From: CBDCME01 sp965218865
GTDB lineage: Bacteria > Pseudomonadota > Alphaproteobacteria > JAAXGF01
Direction of reading: 5' to 3'
Length of the DNA: 64,000 nt
Assembly: GCA_965218865.1 (NCBI GenBank)
Contig: CBDCME010000073.1
Location: 434,001-498,000, forward strand
The position numbers and the translations under genes are program-made. Numbering within the stretch: the first letter of the stretch is position 1; each line of letters opens with the position of its first letter. Under the pieces are notes generated by a model. The model saw only the letters and a program-made list of their open reading frames with translations, did no database searches and was not told the DNA's origin. Of the stretch, positions 47,012 to 56,446 are shown piece by piece.

Positions 47012-48373
47012 ATGAAGAAGTTTGTCGTTCTCGTATGGATTGTCGGCGTGTCGTCGATCCAAGGTGTTTGGGCCGAGACCTTCGAGGAAGCCATGTCGGC
47101 CACCTACCTTACGAATCCGGCGATCCTGGCGGCGCAAGCCGAGTTGCGGGCGGTTGACGAGGAGCTTCCCGAAGCCCTGTCGAATTGGAGGCCAACCGTG
47201 ACATTTACGGGAGACTACGGCCGGGAAGGGACAAACAACAAATCGGGTTTCTTCAACAGTAACGAAAATCGCAAGCCGAGAACGGCAGCCGCGGACATCA
47301 CCCAACCGCTGTACCGTGGAGGGCGTTCCATGGCCGAAGCGAGTCGGGCCGAAAATCGGATCGCCGCCGGGCGGGCCCGAACGAAATCGACCGAGCAAAG
47401 CGTCCTGGTCGATGCCGCCACCGTGTACATGGACGTGCTGAGAAACATGTCCGTGCTCGAGTTGTCGATTCGCAACGAAACAAGGCTGAGGCGCCAGCTG
47501 GAAGCGACTCAAGACCGTTTCAGCGTTGGCGAGGTGACACGCACCGACGTCGTGCAAGCGGAGGCGCGCTTATCGAACGCCGTCGCCGACCACGTAGGCG
47601 CCGACGGCGACCTGAAATCATCAGGCGACGCCTATGCCAGGATCGTCGGCTCGGCGCCGGGCGATCTGGTTTGGCCGGAGCCCTTGTCGGGGATGCCGAA
47701 AACCAAGGAAGAATCCAGGGCGTTGGCGGTCGAATACAATGCCGACGTCGTCGCCGCCGTGTTCGACAACCAGGCGGCGGAGGATGACGTTGATTTGGTT
47801 CTTGGAGAGTTCCTCCCGGAGATAAATCTCGAAGGCAGTGTCGTGACGGCTTCCGAAACCGGTTCGGTAGGTAGCGTGAGCCGTCGGGCGCGGGTCACGG
47901 CGACCCTGTCGGTTCCGATCTATCAGGCCGGGTCCGTGAGCGCTCGGACGCGGGCGGCGAAACAGGTATTGGGCCAGCGCCGCATCGAAATCGAAAACGC
48001 CAGGCGAATCGCGAGAGGCGAAGCGTCGGCGGCCTGGGAAGATTTGCAAAGTAATCGGGCCCAGGTCGCGGCCCTGTCGGATTCGGTGCGGGCGAACAAG
48101 ATCGCCTTGGAAGGTGTGCAACAGGAGGCTTCGGTCGGCCTGCGAACCACTTTGGACGTCCTTGACGCCGAGCAAGAACTCTTCGACGCGGAGGTCGACC
48201 TGGTGAGGGCACGTCGCGATACCACGGTCGCGACCTTTGCCTTGATGGAGGCGGTAGGGAGTTTCACGGCCGAGGACCTAAATTTGCCGGTCGCTTTGTA
48301 CGATCCGCAAGTACATTACGAGGAAGTGCGCCATAAGTTTTGGGGAGGTTTCTGGCTATTCGAGGACGATTGA
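47012..48373 (+). CDS. tolC: TolC family outer-membrane efflux channel
   Basis: A trimeric channel-tunnel for type I secretion and multidrug efflux. It has 453 residues from ATG 47012 with signal peptide FVVLVWIVGVSSIQGVWA. The two internal repeats of an outer-membrane efflux protein are visible: TYLTNPAILAAQAELRAVDE, ATQDRFSVGEVTRTDVVQAE in the first, and VQQEASVGLRTTLDVLDAEQ ELFDAE in the second, with YDPQVHYEEVRHKFWG near the end. The position between pcm and popZ matches other alphaproteobacteria. Palindromic copy F follows the stop and may act as terminator. Confidence 0.92.
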   Translation: MKKFVVLVWIVGVSSIQGVWAETFEEAMSATYLTNPAILAAQAELRAVDEELPEALSNWRPTVTFTGDYGREGTNNKSGFFNSNENRKPRTAAADITQPLYRGGRSMAEASRAENRIAAGRARTKSTEQSVLVDAATVYMDVLRNMSVLELSIRNETRLRRQLEATQDRFSVGEVTRTDVVQAEARLSNAVADHVGADGDLKSSGDAYARIVGSAPGDLVWPEPLSGMPKTKEESRALAVEYNADVVAAVFDNQAAEDDVDLVLGEFLPEINLEGSVVTASETGSVGSVSRRARVTATLSVPIYQAGSVSARTRAAKQVLGQRRIEIENARRIARGEASAAWEDLQSNRAQVAALSDSVRANKIALEGVQQEASVGLRTTLDVLDAEQELFDAEVDLVRARRDTTVATFALMEAVGSFTAEDLNLPVALYDPQVHYEEVRHKFWGGFWLFEDD

Positions 48374-48387
48374 TTCCCGATCCGAAA

Positions 48388-48506
48388 GTCTGATCGAAAA
48401 CTCGCGGCGCCGGCCCCCGCCCCCTCCCGGCCACCCCTATCAGCATACTCTCGTGGGTGGCCGGGACAGACGCAAAAAATGCGCGGACACGCATTTTCGA
48501 ACGGAC
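48388..48506 (-). repeat. palindromic intergenic element, copy F (inverted)
   Basis: Starts AGTCTGATCGAAAACTCGCG and ends GCATTTTCGAACGGAC. The inner right arm is shortened compared with other copies. It lies 15 bases after the tolC stop and about 95 bases before popZ. Confidence 0.83.
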
Positions 48507-48601
48507 GCTGAAAGAACGTTAACCAAATCTTTTTCTATCGGTTTATGATGAACCAACCGGATATCCACATGGTGACGGAATCCGAGGGGATGAGGTTGAA
48601 G

Positions 48602-49165
48602 ATGGCCGAAGACAAAGCCCAACAAGAACCCTCCATGGAGGAGATTCTCGCCTCGATCCGAAAGATAATCTCCGAGGACGTCGATGAAGAATCGGCTCAG
48701 GAGCCGGAATCGGAGCCCAAGGCCGAACCCGAGAGCGACGAAGGCGATGACGTCCTGGAACTCACGCAAATGGTTCAGGACGACGGTACGACGGTCGAAT
48801 TGAAGCCGGAAGAATCGGAACTCGAACCGGAACCCGAGCCGGAACCCGAGCTAGATATCGAACCGGAACCCGAGCTAGATATCGAACCGGAACCGGCGTC
48901 CGCGGAGGACGACCGACTCATTTCGGACCCTACCGCGTCGTCGTCGGCCGAAGCTTTCGCCAATCTCGCGCAGGCTCTGGAACCCAAGGATTTGCCGACA
49001 TCGGGACTGCACTTCGGCAGTTCGGGACGGACGATCGAGGAATTGTTGATGGAGCTGATGAGACCCATGTTGCGGGAATGGCTCGATACAAACCTTCCGG
49101 CGATTGTCGAACGTCTAGTGGAACGTGAGCTCCGTTACATCATTCGGCGGTCCGAACGCGACTAA
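48602..49165 (+). CDS. popZ: PopZ-type polar organising protein (DUF2497)
   Basis: A self-assembling pole-organising scaffold that tethers ParB-parS and other proteins in alphaproteobacteria. The N-terminal helix EPSMEEILASIRKIISED is diagnostic. A long acidic Pro/Glu linker (about residues 30-110) follows with a duplicated 24-bp unit, and the C-terminal helices IEELLMELMRPMLREWLDTN and LPAIVERLVERELRYIIRRS are the oligomerisation region. The start at ATG 48602 matches homologues (MAEDKAQQEPSMEE); an upstream ATG at 48545 would add 19 residues. It overlaps the long frame of valS only if valS started earlier than proposed. Confidence 0.9.
   Translation: MAEDKAQQEPSMEEILASIRKIISEDVDEESAQEPESEPKAEPESDEGDDVLELTQMVQDDGTTVELKPEESELEPEPEPEPELDIEPEPELDIEPEPASAEDDRLISDPTASSSAEAFANLAQALEPKDLPTSGLHFGSSGRTIEELLMELMRPMLREWLDTNLPAIVERLVERELRYIIRRSERD
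48842..48889 (+). repeat. 24-bp perfect tandem duplication in the PopZ linker
   Basis: Two identical 24-bp units (48842-48865 and 48866-48889) encode the eight-residue unit EPELDIEP twice in the acidic linker. In-frame slippage there changes only linker length. Confidence 0.88.
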
Positions 49166-49226
49166 ATACGCGGGGCGGGGTTTTCCGAAACCCTTCGCGC
49201 CCGCCACTGAAAATATTCTTACGCGG

Positions 49227-51887
49227 ATGCTGGCGAAAACCTACCGACATCAGGAAACGGATACGCGCCTATACGAGGCTTGGGAGCGCGCCGGCGCCTT
49301 CCGATGCGGCAGGAGGCCCTCGGCGCGGCCCTTTACGATCGTCATACCTCCCCCCAACGTCACTGGCAGCCTACATGTGGGCCATGCCCTCAACTACACG
49401 CTGCAGGACGTATTGGTACGTTGGCGGCGGATGCGGGGAGAAGACGTGTTGTGGCAGCCGGGTACCGACCACGCCGGAATCGCCACCCAAATGGTCGTCG
49501 AAAGGATGCTCGCGGAGGAGGGCAAGACACGACACGACCTGGGGCGGGATAAATTCATCGCCAGGATTTGGCGCTGGCGGGAGGAATCGGGCGGCACGAT
49601 CATTCACCAATTGCGCAGCCTGGGCGCCTCCGCCGACTGGTCGCGCGAGCGGTTTACCATGGACGAGGGACTTTCCGCCGCCGTGCGCAAGGTGTTCGTC
49701 GATCTTTATAGGGAAGGCTTGGTTTATCGGGACAAACGGCTCGTCAATTGGGATTGCAAGCTGCATACGGCGATCTCCGATCTCGAGGTCGAGAACCGTA
49801 CGGAAAAAGGAAATCTTTGGTATTTCCGATATCCGGTCGAGGGTGACGACGGGGTCCACATCACGGTGGCGACGACGCGTCCCGAAACCATGCTCGGCGA
49901 TACCGCGGTGGCGGTTCATCCGGACGACGAACGCTACCGCCGTTTGGTCGGCCGTTTCGTCCGTTTGCCCATTGCCGAGAGGCGAATTCCCGTGATCGCC
50001 GATTCTTACTCCGATCCAAAGAAGGGCAGCGGCGCCGTCAAGATCACCCCGGCGCACGATTTCAACGATTTCGCGGTCGGCGAACGGCACGACCTCGAGC
50101 GGATCAACGTCTTCGACGGCGACGCCCGAATGAACGAGTCCGTTCCCAAATCCTATCGTGGTCTCGACCGTTTCGAGGCGCGCGAGAAAATAGTTGCCGA
50201 AATGGATTCCCTGGGACTTCTCGAACGGATCGAGAGCGAGGAGCACGCGGTGCCGTATGGCGACCGCTCGGGAGTGCCGATCGAACAGTGGTTGACTGAT
50301 CAGTGGTTTCTCGACGCCGAGCGACTGGCCGCGCCGGCGATCGCGGCGGTCGAGGAAGGGCGCACCCGATTCGTGCCCGAGCAATGGGCGAACACCTATT
50401 TCGAGTGGATGCGCAACATTCAGCCCTGGTGTATCTCCCGGCAGATTTGGTGGGGGCACCGGATTCCCGCCTGGTACGGTCCGGACGAAAAGATTTTCGT
50501 CGCTCTCGACGAGGACGAGGCCCGGGCCGCGGCCGCGGAAAACTACGGCGAAGCGGTCACCTTGCGGCCCGAGAACGATGTCCTGGACACCTGGTTTTCG
50601 TCAGGGTTGTGGCCGTTTTCAACGCTCGGATGGCCGCGGGCGACAGAGGAGTTGGCGCGCTACTACCCCACCGATGTGTTGGTGACCGGCTTCGACATCA
50701 TATTTTTCTGGGTCGCGCGGATGATGATGATGGGCCTTCATTTCCAGGGTCGGGTGCCGTTTCACACGGTCTACATCCACGCCCTCGTCCGCGACGAAAA
50801 AGGTCAGAAAATGTCCAAGAGCAAGGGGAACGTCATTGATCCCCTCACCGTGATGGAAAAATACGGCGCCGACAGCTTGCGTTTTACGTTGACGGCGATG
50901 GCGGCCCAGGGGCGCGACATCAAGCTCGCCGAGAAACGAATCGAGGGCTACCGGAACTTCATGACCAAGTTGTGGAACGCGGCGCGTTTCTGCGAAATGA
51001 ACGCTTGCGGGTACGGAACCGGGTTCGATCCGTACCGTTGCCGTCAAACTCTCAATCGTTGGATTGTCGGCGAGGCATCGGAGGCCGCCGCGCGCGTGAC
51101 CAAGGCACTCGAGTCGTACCGCTTCAACGAAGCCGCGCAAGCGCTGTATCAGTTCACTTGGGGCACCTTTTGTGATTGGTTCCTCGAGTTCAGCAAACCC
51201 GTCTTGGCCGGCGACGACGGCGCGGGTAAGCAAGAGACTCGTGCCACGGCTGCCTGGGTTCTGGAGCAGATCCTATTGCTCTTGCATCCGATCGCGCCAT
51301 TTATTTCCGAGGAACTCTGGGGCCAGATCGGGGGCCAGCGGGAAACCATGCTCATCGAGGCGCCTTGGCCCGATCCACCTGCCGACGCGGTCGATTCCGG
51401 CGCGCGGGACGAGCTCCGGTGGGTTGTCCGCCTGATTTCCGAAATCCGATCGGCGCGGGCGGAACTCAACGTTTCCCCCGCGGTGATCGTTTCGCTTTTC
51501 CATCAGGGCGCTAACGAGGAGACCCTCCGCTGCTTGCGGACACATGTCGAGATCATCAAGTCGCTTGCCCGTTTGGACCGGGTGGAAGAGATCGACACTC
51601 GGGTATCGGTCGGATCCGTGCAAATGGTCGTCGACGAGGCGACGTTCGTCCTTCCCTTGGCCGACGTCATCGACATCGAGGCGGAAACCGGTCGCCTGGT
51701 TCGCAAGATCGCGAAGCTCGAGGAAGAAATGGCGCGATTCGACGGAAAGCTCGCCAACGCCGATTTCATCCAGCGGGCCCCCGAGTATGTCGTTGAGGAA
51801 CAGCGGGAAAAGAGGGCGACGGCCGCCGCCACGCGGGATCGGGTCGCCGACGCCTTGGCGCGGCTGAGACAGGCCCCGGCGAGCTGA
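49227..51887 (+). CDS. valS: valyl-tRNA synthetase
   Basis: A class I synthetase that charges tRNA-Val, cytosolic. It has 886 residues from ATG 49227, matching the family start (MLAKTYRHQETDTRLYEAWE); earlier in-frame starts would overlap popZ. The HIGH motif is PPPNVTGSLHVGHALNYT (HVGH at 50-53) and KMSKS lies near residues 528-532. The editing domain has TTRPETMLGDTAVAVHPDD and GSGAVKITPAHDFNDF. WCISRQIWWGHRIPAWYG and DTWFSSGLWPFSTLGW are synthetase core. A C-terminal coiled coil (LVRKIAKLEEEMARFDGKLA) binds tRNA. It is intact. Confidence 0.97.
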   Translation: MLAKTYRHQETDTRLYEAWERAGAFRCGRRPSARPFTIVIPPPNVTGSLHVGHALNYTLQDVLVRWRRMRGEDVLWQPGTDHAGIATQMVVERMLAEEGKTRHDLGRDKFIARIWRWREESGGTIIHQLRSLGASADWSRERFTMDEGLSAAVRKVFVDLYREGLVYRDKRLVNWDCKLHTAISDLEVENRTEKGNLWYFRYPVEGDDGVHITVATTRPETMLGDTAVAVHPDDERYRRLVGRFVRLPIAERRIPVIADSYSDPKKGSGAVKITPAHDFNDFAVGERHDLERINVFDGDARMNESVPKSYRGLDRFEAREKIVAEMDSLGLLERIESEEHAVPYGDRSGVPIEQWLTDQWFLDAERLAAPAIAAVEEGRTRFVPEQWANTYFEWMRNIQPWCISRQIWWGHRIPAWYGPDEKIFVALDEDEARAAAAENYGEAVTLRPENDVLDTWFSSGLWPFSTLGWPRATEELARYYPTDVLVTGFDIIFFWVARMMMMGLHFQGRVPFHTVYIHALVRDEKGQKMSKSKGNVIDPLTVMEKYGADSLRFTLTAMAAQGRDIKLAEKRIEGYRNFMTKLWNAARFCEMNACGYGTGFDPYRCRQTLNRWIVGEASEAAARVTKALESYRFNEAAQALYQFTWGTFCDWFLEFSKPVLAGDDGAGKQETRATAAWVLEQILLLLHPIAPFISEELWGQIGGQRETMLIEAPWPDPPADAVDSGARDELRWVVRLISEIRSARAELNVSPAVIVSLFHQGANEETLRCLRTHVEIIKSLARLDRVEEIDTRVSVGSVQMVVDEATFVLPLADVIDIEAETGRLVRKIAKLEEEMARFDGKLANADFIQRAPEYVVEEQREKRATAAATRDRVADALARLRQAPAS

Positions 51888-52022
51888 CTCTCGAGGAACT
51901 CCAGGCCCTGCCCGGAGGGCGTGGCTTGCGGCCGGAATTCGCGCGGATTATGTTTTCGCCGCGCCATACACCACGAAAACGCATAGGCGGGGGCGAACAC
52001 CTGCGAGGGAAGGATACCGTCG

Positions 52023-53756
52023 ATGAGGAGCACCGCGAATCCGACACTGGACAAGACCAAGCTTCCCAGCCGTCACGTGACCGTGGGGCCGGAACGTGCG
52101 CCGCACCGGTCCTATTACCACGCCATGGGTTTGACGGACGCGGATATCGCCCGGCCCTTTGTCGGGGTGGTCACGACTTGGAACGAAGCGGCACCTTGCA
52201 ACATCTCGCTTTCGCGCCAAGCCCAGGCGGTCAAGCAAGGGGTCGCGGCGGCCGGCGCGACACCGCGCGAATTCACGACCATTACCGTGACCGACGGTAT
52301 CGCCATGGGACACGCGGGTATGAAATCGTCCTTGGTAAGCCGAGAGGTGATCGCCGATTCGGTCGAGCTGACCGTGCGCGGTCATTGCTACGATGCGCTC
52401 GTGGGGGTAGCCGGTTGCGACAAATCCTTGCCCGGGCTGATGATGGCGATGTGCCGTCTCGACGTGCCGTCGGTATTCATGTACGGCGGTTCGATCCTGC
52501 CGGGCCGATTTCGCGGGCGCGAGGTGACGATTCAAGACGTTTTCGAAGCCGTGGGCAAATACAGCGTCGGCGACATGGATGACGACTCCCTACATTTGCT
52601 CGAGTCCGTCGCTTGTCCGTCGGCGGGATCCTGTGGCGGGCAATTTACCGCCAATACCATGGCCTGCGTGTCCGAGGCGATCGGCTTGGCGCTTCCCGGG
52701 TCGTCCGGGGCGCCGGCGCCCTACGAAGTGCGCGACGAGCTGGCACGGGCATCCGGCGAAGCCGTGGCCGCCTTGCTGCGGTCTGGCGTTCGTCCTCGGG
52801 ACATCGTGACCCTCGAAGCCTTGGAAAACGCGGCCACCGTCGTCGCGGCCTCGGGGGGGTCGACCAATGGCGCTCTCCACTTGCCCGCGATCGCCAATGA
52901 ATGCGGCATTGATTTTGATCTCCACGATGTCGCGGCCATTTTTCGACGCACGCCCTATATCGCGGATCTGAAACCCAGTGGACGATTCGTCGCGAAGGAC
53001 ATGTACGAGGCTGGGGGAGTCCCCGTGCTCCTGAAATCGTTGCTCGATGGGGGCTTCATCCATGGCGATTGCCTCACGGTGAGTGGCAAGACCATGGCTG
53101 AGAATCTTGCCGGGGTCGTCTTGGGCGACGATCAGGAAGTCATTCGGCCGACGAGCCGGCCCCTTTCGCCGACCGGCGGGCTTGTCGGTCTCAAGGGCAA
53201 CCTGGCGCGCCAGGGTGCCATCGTGAAGGTGGCCGGGATGAAGAAGAATCGCTTTTCCGGACCGGCGCGCTGTTTCGACAGCGAGGAAGCGGCGTTCGCG
53301 GCGGTGAGCGCGCGTGCCTACGCGGCCGGCGAGGTTCTCGTCATTCGCTACGAGGGCCCGCGCGGCGGCCCCGGCATGCGCGAAATGCTGTCGACAACGG
53401 CGGCGATCTACGGGCAGGGCATGGGGGACAAAATCGCCTTGATCACCGACGGGCGCTTCTCCGGCGCCACCCGAGGATTCTGCATTGGCCACGTCGGCCC
53501 CGAGGCGGCCGTGGGCGGCGAGATCGGTCTTCTGCGAGACGGTGATATCATCGATATCGACGCCGACGCGGGAACCCTGGAGGTGCGCTTGTCCGAGACT
53601 GAACTGAAGTCCCGACACGAGGCCTGGAAACCGCGCCGACACGATTTTCAGTCCGGCGCTCTTTGGCGTTACGCGCGAACCGTCGGTGACGCCGAAAAAG
53701 GCGCCGTTACGCATCCCGGGGCGGGCCACGAAACCCACGTCTACGCCGAAATCTAG
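52023..53756 (+). CDS. ilvD: dihydroxy-acid dehydratase
   Basis: Iron-sulfur enzyme of valine, leucine and isoleucine synthesis. It has 577 residues. The cluster and metal ligands sit in TTWNEAAPCNISL, GVAGCDKSLPGLMMA and CPSAGSCGGQFTANTMACVS. Other motifs are DGIAMGHAGMKSSLVSREVI (with the carbamylated-Lys region) and LITDGRFSGATRGFCIGHVG near the C-terminus. It is complete and begins 135 bases after valS. argC follows after 30 bases, probably in the same transcript. No ilv partner genes are near. Confidence 0.95.
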   Translation: MRSTANPTLDKTKLPSRHVTVGPERAPHRSYYHAMGLTDADIARPFVGVVTTWNEAAPCNISLSRQAQAVKQGVAAAGATPREFTTITVTDGIAMGHAGMKSSLVSREVIADSVELTVRGHCYDALVGVAGCDKSLPGLMMAMCRLDVPSVFMYGGSILPGRFRGREVTIQDVFEAVGKYSVGDMDDDSLHLLESVACPSAGSCGGQFTANTMACVSEAIGLALPGSSGAPAPYEVRDELARASGEAVAALLRSGVRPRDIVTLEALENAATVVAASGGSTNGALHLPAIANECGIDFDLHDVAAIFRRTPYIADLKPSGRFVAKDMYEAGGVPVLLKSLLDGGFIHGDCLTVSGKTMAENLAGVVLGDDQEVIRPTSRPLSPTGGLVGLKGNLARQGAIVKVAGMKKNRFSGPARCFDSEEAAFAAVSARAYAAGEVLVIRYEGPRGGPGMREMLSTTAAIYGQGMGDKIALITDGRFSGATRGFCIGHVGPEAAVGGEIGLLRDGDIIDIDADAGTLEVRLSETELKSRHEAWKPRRHDFQSGALWRYARTVGDAEKGAVTHPGAGHETHVYAEI

Positions 53757-53786
53757 AGGATTGTTCCGGGACGGAGGAAACTGAAT

Positions 53787-54839
53787 TTGGAATCTCGCCC
53801 GAACGCTATCAGCGCCGTGGTCCTGGGGGCTAGCGGATACACGGGGGCCGAGCTCGTGCGAATCCTCAGCGGCCACCCGACGGTCACCATCGCGGCGCTC
53901 ACCGCCGACCGCCACGCGGGCCGCGCCCTCGCCGACATCTTTCCCCATTTTCATGGCCTCGACATTCCGGACCTGATTCCCCTGGAGAACGTCGAGTGGG
54001 ACGGCGTCGACGTCGTATTCTGTTGTTTGCCCCACGGCACCACGCAGACCGTCGTCCGTGGCCTCCCCCCCCGGCTGAAGGTGATCGATCTCTCGGCGGA
54101 TTTCCGATTGTCGGACACCGGCGTTTACGCCGAATGGTACGGACACGCCCACCAGGCACCCGAACTTCAAGGCGAGGCCGTATATGGACTGACGGAGATA
54201 AGCCGGTCGCAGATTGCCGCGGCGCGGTTGGTCGCCAATCCTGGATGTTACCCGACTTCGGCCCAGCTGCCGCTGATCCCGTTGCTTTCCGCCGGCGTGA
54301 TCGTGGCGGAGGACATCATCATCGACGCCAAATCAGGAGTCAGCGGGGCCGGGCGCGCCGCCAAGCAAGCCAACCTTTACGCCGAAGTCGGGGAGGGGGT
54401 TCGCGCCTACGGCATCGCCAGCCACCATCATGCTCCCGAAATCGAGCAAGGTTTGTCGGCCGCCAGCGGGAAACCCGTGACGGTTACGTTTACACCCCAC
54501 CTGATGCCCATGAACCGCGGCATCCTGGCGACGATTTACGTGCGCTTGGCACCGGGCCATACGGTTGCCGACATCGAGCGCACGCTTGTCGAGCAATACG
54601 GGGGCGAATCCTTCGTCCATGTCTTGCCCGCCGGCCAGGCGCCGACGACGCATCAAGTCCGGGGAACGAATTCGTGCTTGATCGGTGTGCACGCGGACCG
54701 CGTCGCGGGAAAAGCGATCATGGTTTCGGCGCTTGACAATCTCGTCAAGGGCGCCTCCGGACAGGCCGTTCAGAATATGAACCTTATGTTCGACTTGCCG
54801 GAAGATTCGGCTCTATCCCATCTGGCCCTGTTTCCTTGA
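53787..54839 (+). CDS. argC: N-acetyl-gamma-glutamyl-phosphate reductase
   Basis: Third step of arginine synthesis: reduces N-acetylglutamyl phosphate to the semialdehyde with NADPH. It has 350 residues starting at TTG 53787, supported by GGAGG nine bases upstream. The Rossmann motif is VVLGASGYTGAELVRILSGH, the catalytic Cys lies in ANPGCYPTSAQLPLIPL, and KSGVSGAGRAAKQANLYAEV and HRHAPEI-like SHHHAPEIEQ are family blocks. It is intact and follows ilvD closely. Confidence 0.95.
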   Translation: MESRPNAISAVVLGASGYTGAELVRILSGHPTVTIAALTADRHAGRALADIFPHFHGLDIPDLIPLENVEWDGVDVVFCCLPHGTTQTVVRGLPPRLKVIDLSADFRLSDTGVYAEWYGHAHQAPELQGEAVYGLTEISRSQIAAARLVANPGCYPTSAQLPLIPLLSAGVIVAEDIIIDAKSGVSGAGRAAKQANLYAEVGEGVRAYGIASHHHAPEIEQGLSAASGKPVTVTFTPHLMPMNRGILATIYVRLAPGHTVADIERTLVEQYGGESFVHVLPAGQAPTTHQVRGTNSCLIGVHADRVAGKAIMVSALDNLVKGASGQAVQNMNLMFDLPEDSALSHLALFP

Positions 54840-55195
54840 CAGGGGGTGTTATCCTGCCTTTCGGCGATCGGACGCCACGCTTGTCCGCGGATGTGAAGGG
54901 TTGCCGCCGGGGCTCTCGTCAGCCCGGGAAAACGGGATCCGACTGGAGAAGTTTGGGCCGGCCGAGCAGCCAGATTTCATCGTGCGATTACCCGCCGTGA
55001 GCGCGCCGACGCGGCGCGTGTCGCGGCTCGCTACGTGTGCCTTGCGCGAAGGTATCGAAAACGGATGGGGGAGGCGATCGACTGATGTCTTGGTTCCCTG
55101 GCTTCTTGGTCGGATTCGACAATAGGCACGATCTGGCTTGCAATTCGCAGGATTGGCGACCACCATTGACCATCATCCACCGACGTGGACTGACG
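54840..55195. other. intergenic spacer upstream of the OmpA-like lipoprotein
   Basis: About 355 bases. Frames here extend the lipoprotein upstream but lack a signal peptide and RBS, so I treat them as non-coding. No repeat or RNA seen. Confidence 0.4.
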
Positions 55196-56335
55196 ATGGA
55201 AGGTTTCCGCGACCACTCGTGGCGCGCCGCCGCTGGCCCCCGTACTCGATTCGCCGCCTTCGCGGCGGTGTTGCTTTTCGGACTGGCGGGTTGCTCCGCC
55301 GTGCCGGATTACGCAAATCCCGTGGAATGGTACAAGGGAACCGTCGAGTATTTCGTCGGCGACGATACAGATTCCGAAACGAGCGCCGATACTTCCTTCT
55401 CCGAACGTGCCGCGGAGCACGGCGACGGTCCGTTTCCGCGTGTTTCCGACACGCCGGACGTTCCCAAGCGCGCCAAGACGGTCGAGGAGTTGGAAGATAT
55501 CGAGGAGGGTTTGATCGCCGATCGTGAACACGCCCGCTACACCGACGAGGTGATACGGCGCGACTCCGAGGGCGAGTTGACAGCCACCAAGCCACCCCCC
55601 GTCGGTCCCGATAAGGTGGTTTCCAGCTCCGATACCGACATCCAATCGGCCGCCGCCCCGAAGCTCGGAACCCCGCCGCAAGATTCTGTCGTGGCCCGCC
55701 CCACAACCGCGCCCGCCGTGCGGCCGGAAGCGCCGCTCCCGGCTGGCGAACGCCGCGCGGTAGCGACCCCGGTGACCGTACCGATGGCGTCGTCACTGAC
55801 GACTCCCGTACCGACCGAGTCGGGCGGCGACCTCGACGTCAGGGAACAATTCAAGAGCTTGTTCGCGTCTTCGGGTCCGTATGCGACAATGTCTTCTCGC
55901 GGGCCGCCGAGCCGAGAAAATTCGGGGGCGAACCGGTGGACACCCGTTCCGATGACCCCCGAAACGGCGGGACCAACGGTCTCGATACAGGCGGCGGTGA
56001 TAAGCTTTGAAAGAGGTTCGTCGGCTCTTTCGCTGGAGGGGCGCGATGCCCTGGGCACGGTCGCGGCACTCCATCGAGAGCGGGGGGGGACGGTGCGCGT
56101 TATCGGTCATGCGTCCAGCCGCACCCGTGAATTGTCGCTGGAAAAACACAAGCTCGCGAATTTCTCGATCTCTGTCGATCGCGCCAGGGTCGTCGCCAGC
56201 GAACTGATACGCGCCGGTGTGAAGGCGAGGGACGTGTTTCCCTCCGCGCTCGCGGATCAGGAACGGATTTATTTCGAGTGGATGCCCTCGGGCGAATCCG
56301 GTAATCAGAGGGTCGAGGTTTTTCTCGACTATTAG
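55196..56335 (+). CDS. OmpA-like peptidoglycan-associated lipoprotein
   Basis: From ATG 55196 it has 379 residues. The lipobox is VLLFGLAGC, followed by SAVPDYANPVEWYKGTVEYF, a sequence found in alphaproteobacterial OmpA-type lipoproteins. Residues about 60-270 are a low-complexity Pro/Thr/Glu linker. The C-terminal OmpA domain has VSIQAAVISFERGSSALSLE, TVRVIGHASSRTRELS, and RARVVASELIRAGVKARDVF (the usual RA-V---L---G). It would tether the outer membrane to peptidoglycan. It stands just before hom. Confidence 0.82.
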   Translation: MEGFRDHSWRAAAGPRTRFAAFAAVLLFGLAGCSAVPDYANPVEWYKGTVEYFVGDDTDSETSADTSFSERAAEHGDGPFPRVSDTPDVPKRAKTVEELEDIEEGLIADREHARYTDEVIRRDSEGELTATKPPPVGPDKVVSSSDTDIQSAAAPKLGTPPQDSVVARPTTAPAVRPEAPLPAGERRAVATPVTVPMASSLTTPVPTESGGDLDVREQFKSLFASSGPYATMSSRGPPSRENSGANRWTPVPMTPETAGPTVSIQAAVISFERGSSALSLEGRDALGTVAALHRERGGTVRVIGHASSRTRELSLEKHKLANFSISVDRARVVASELIRAGVKARDVFPSALADQERIYFEWMPSGESGNQRVEVFLDY

Positions 56336-56446
56336 CCGTATTCGATTCCGTTCCGGCCATCATTTTCGCGCAGTGTCCATGACCCGGCAACAATTCAACG
56401 CTGTTTGGAAGTCGCGGCGTCATCCGAACGGCGGGATGGCGGTTCG

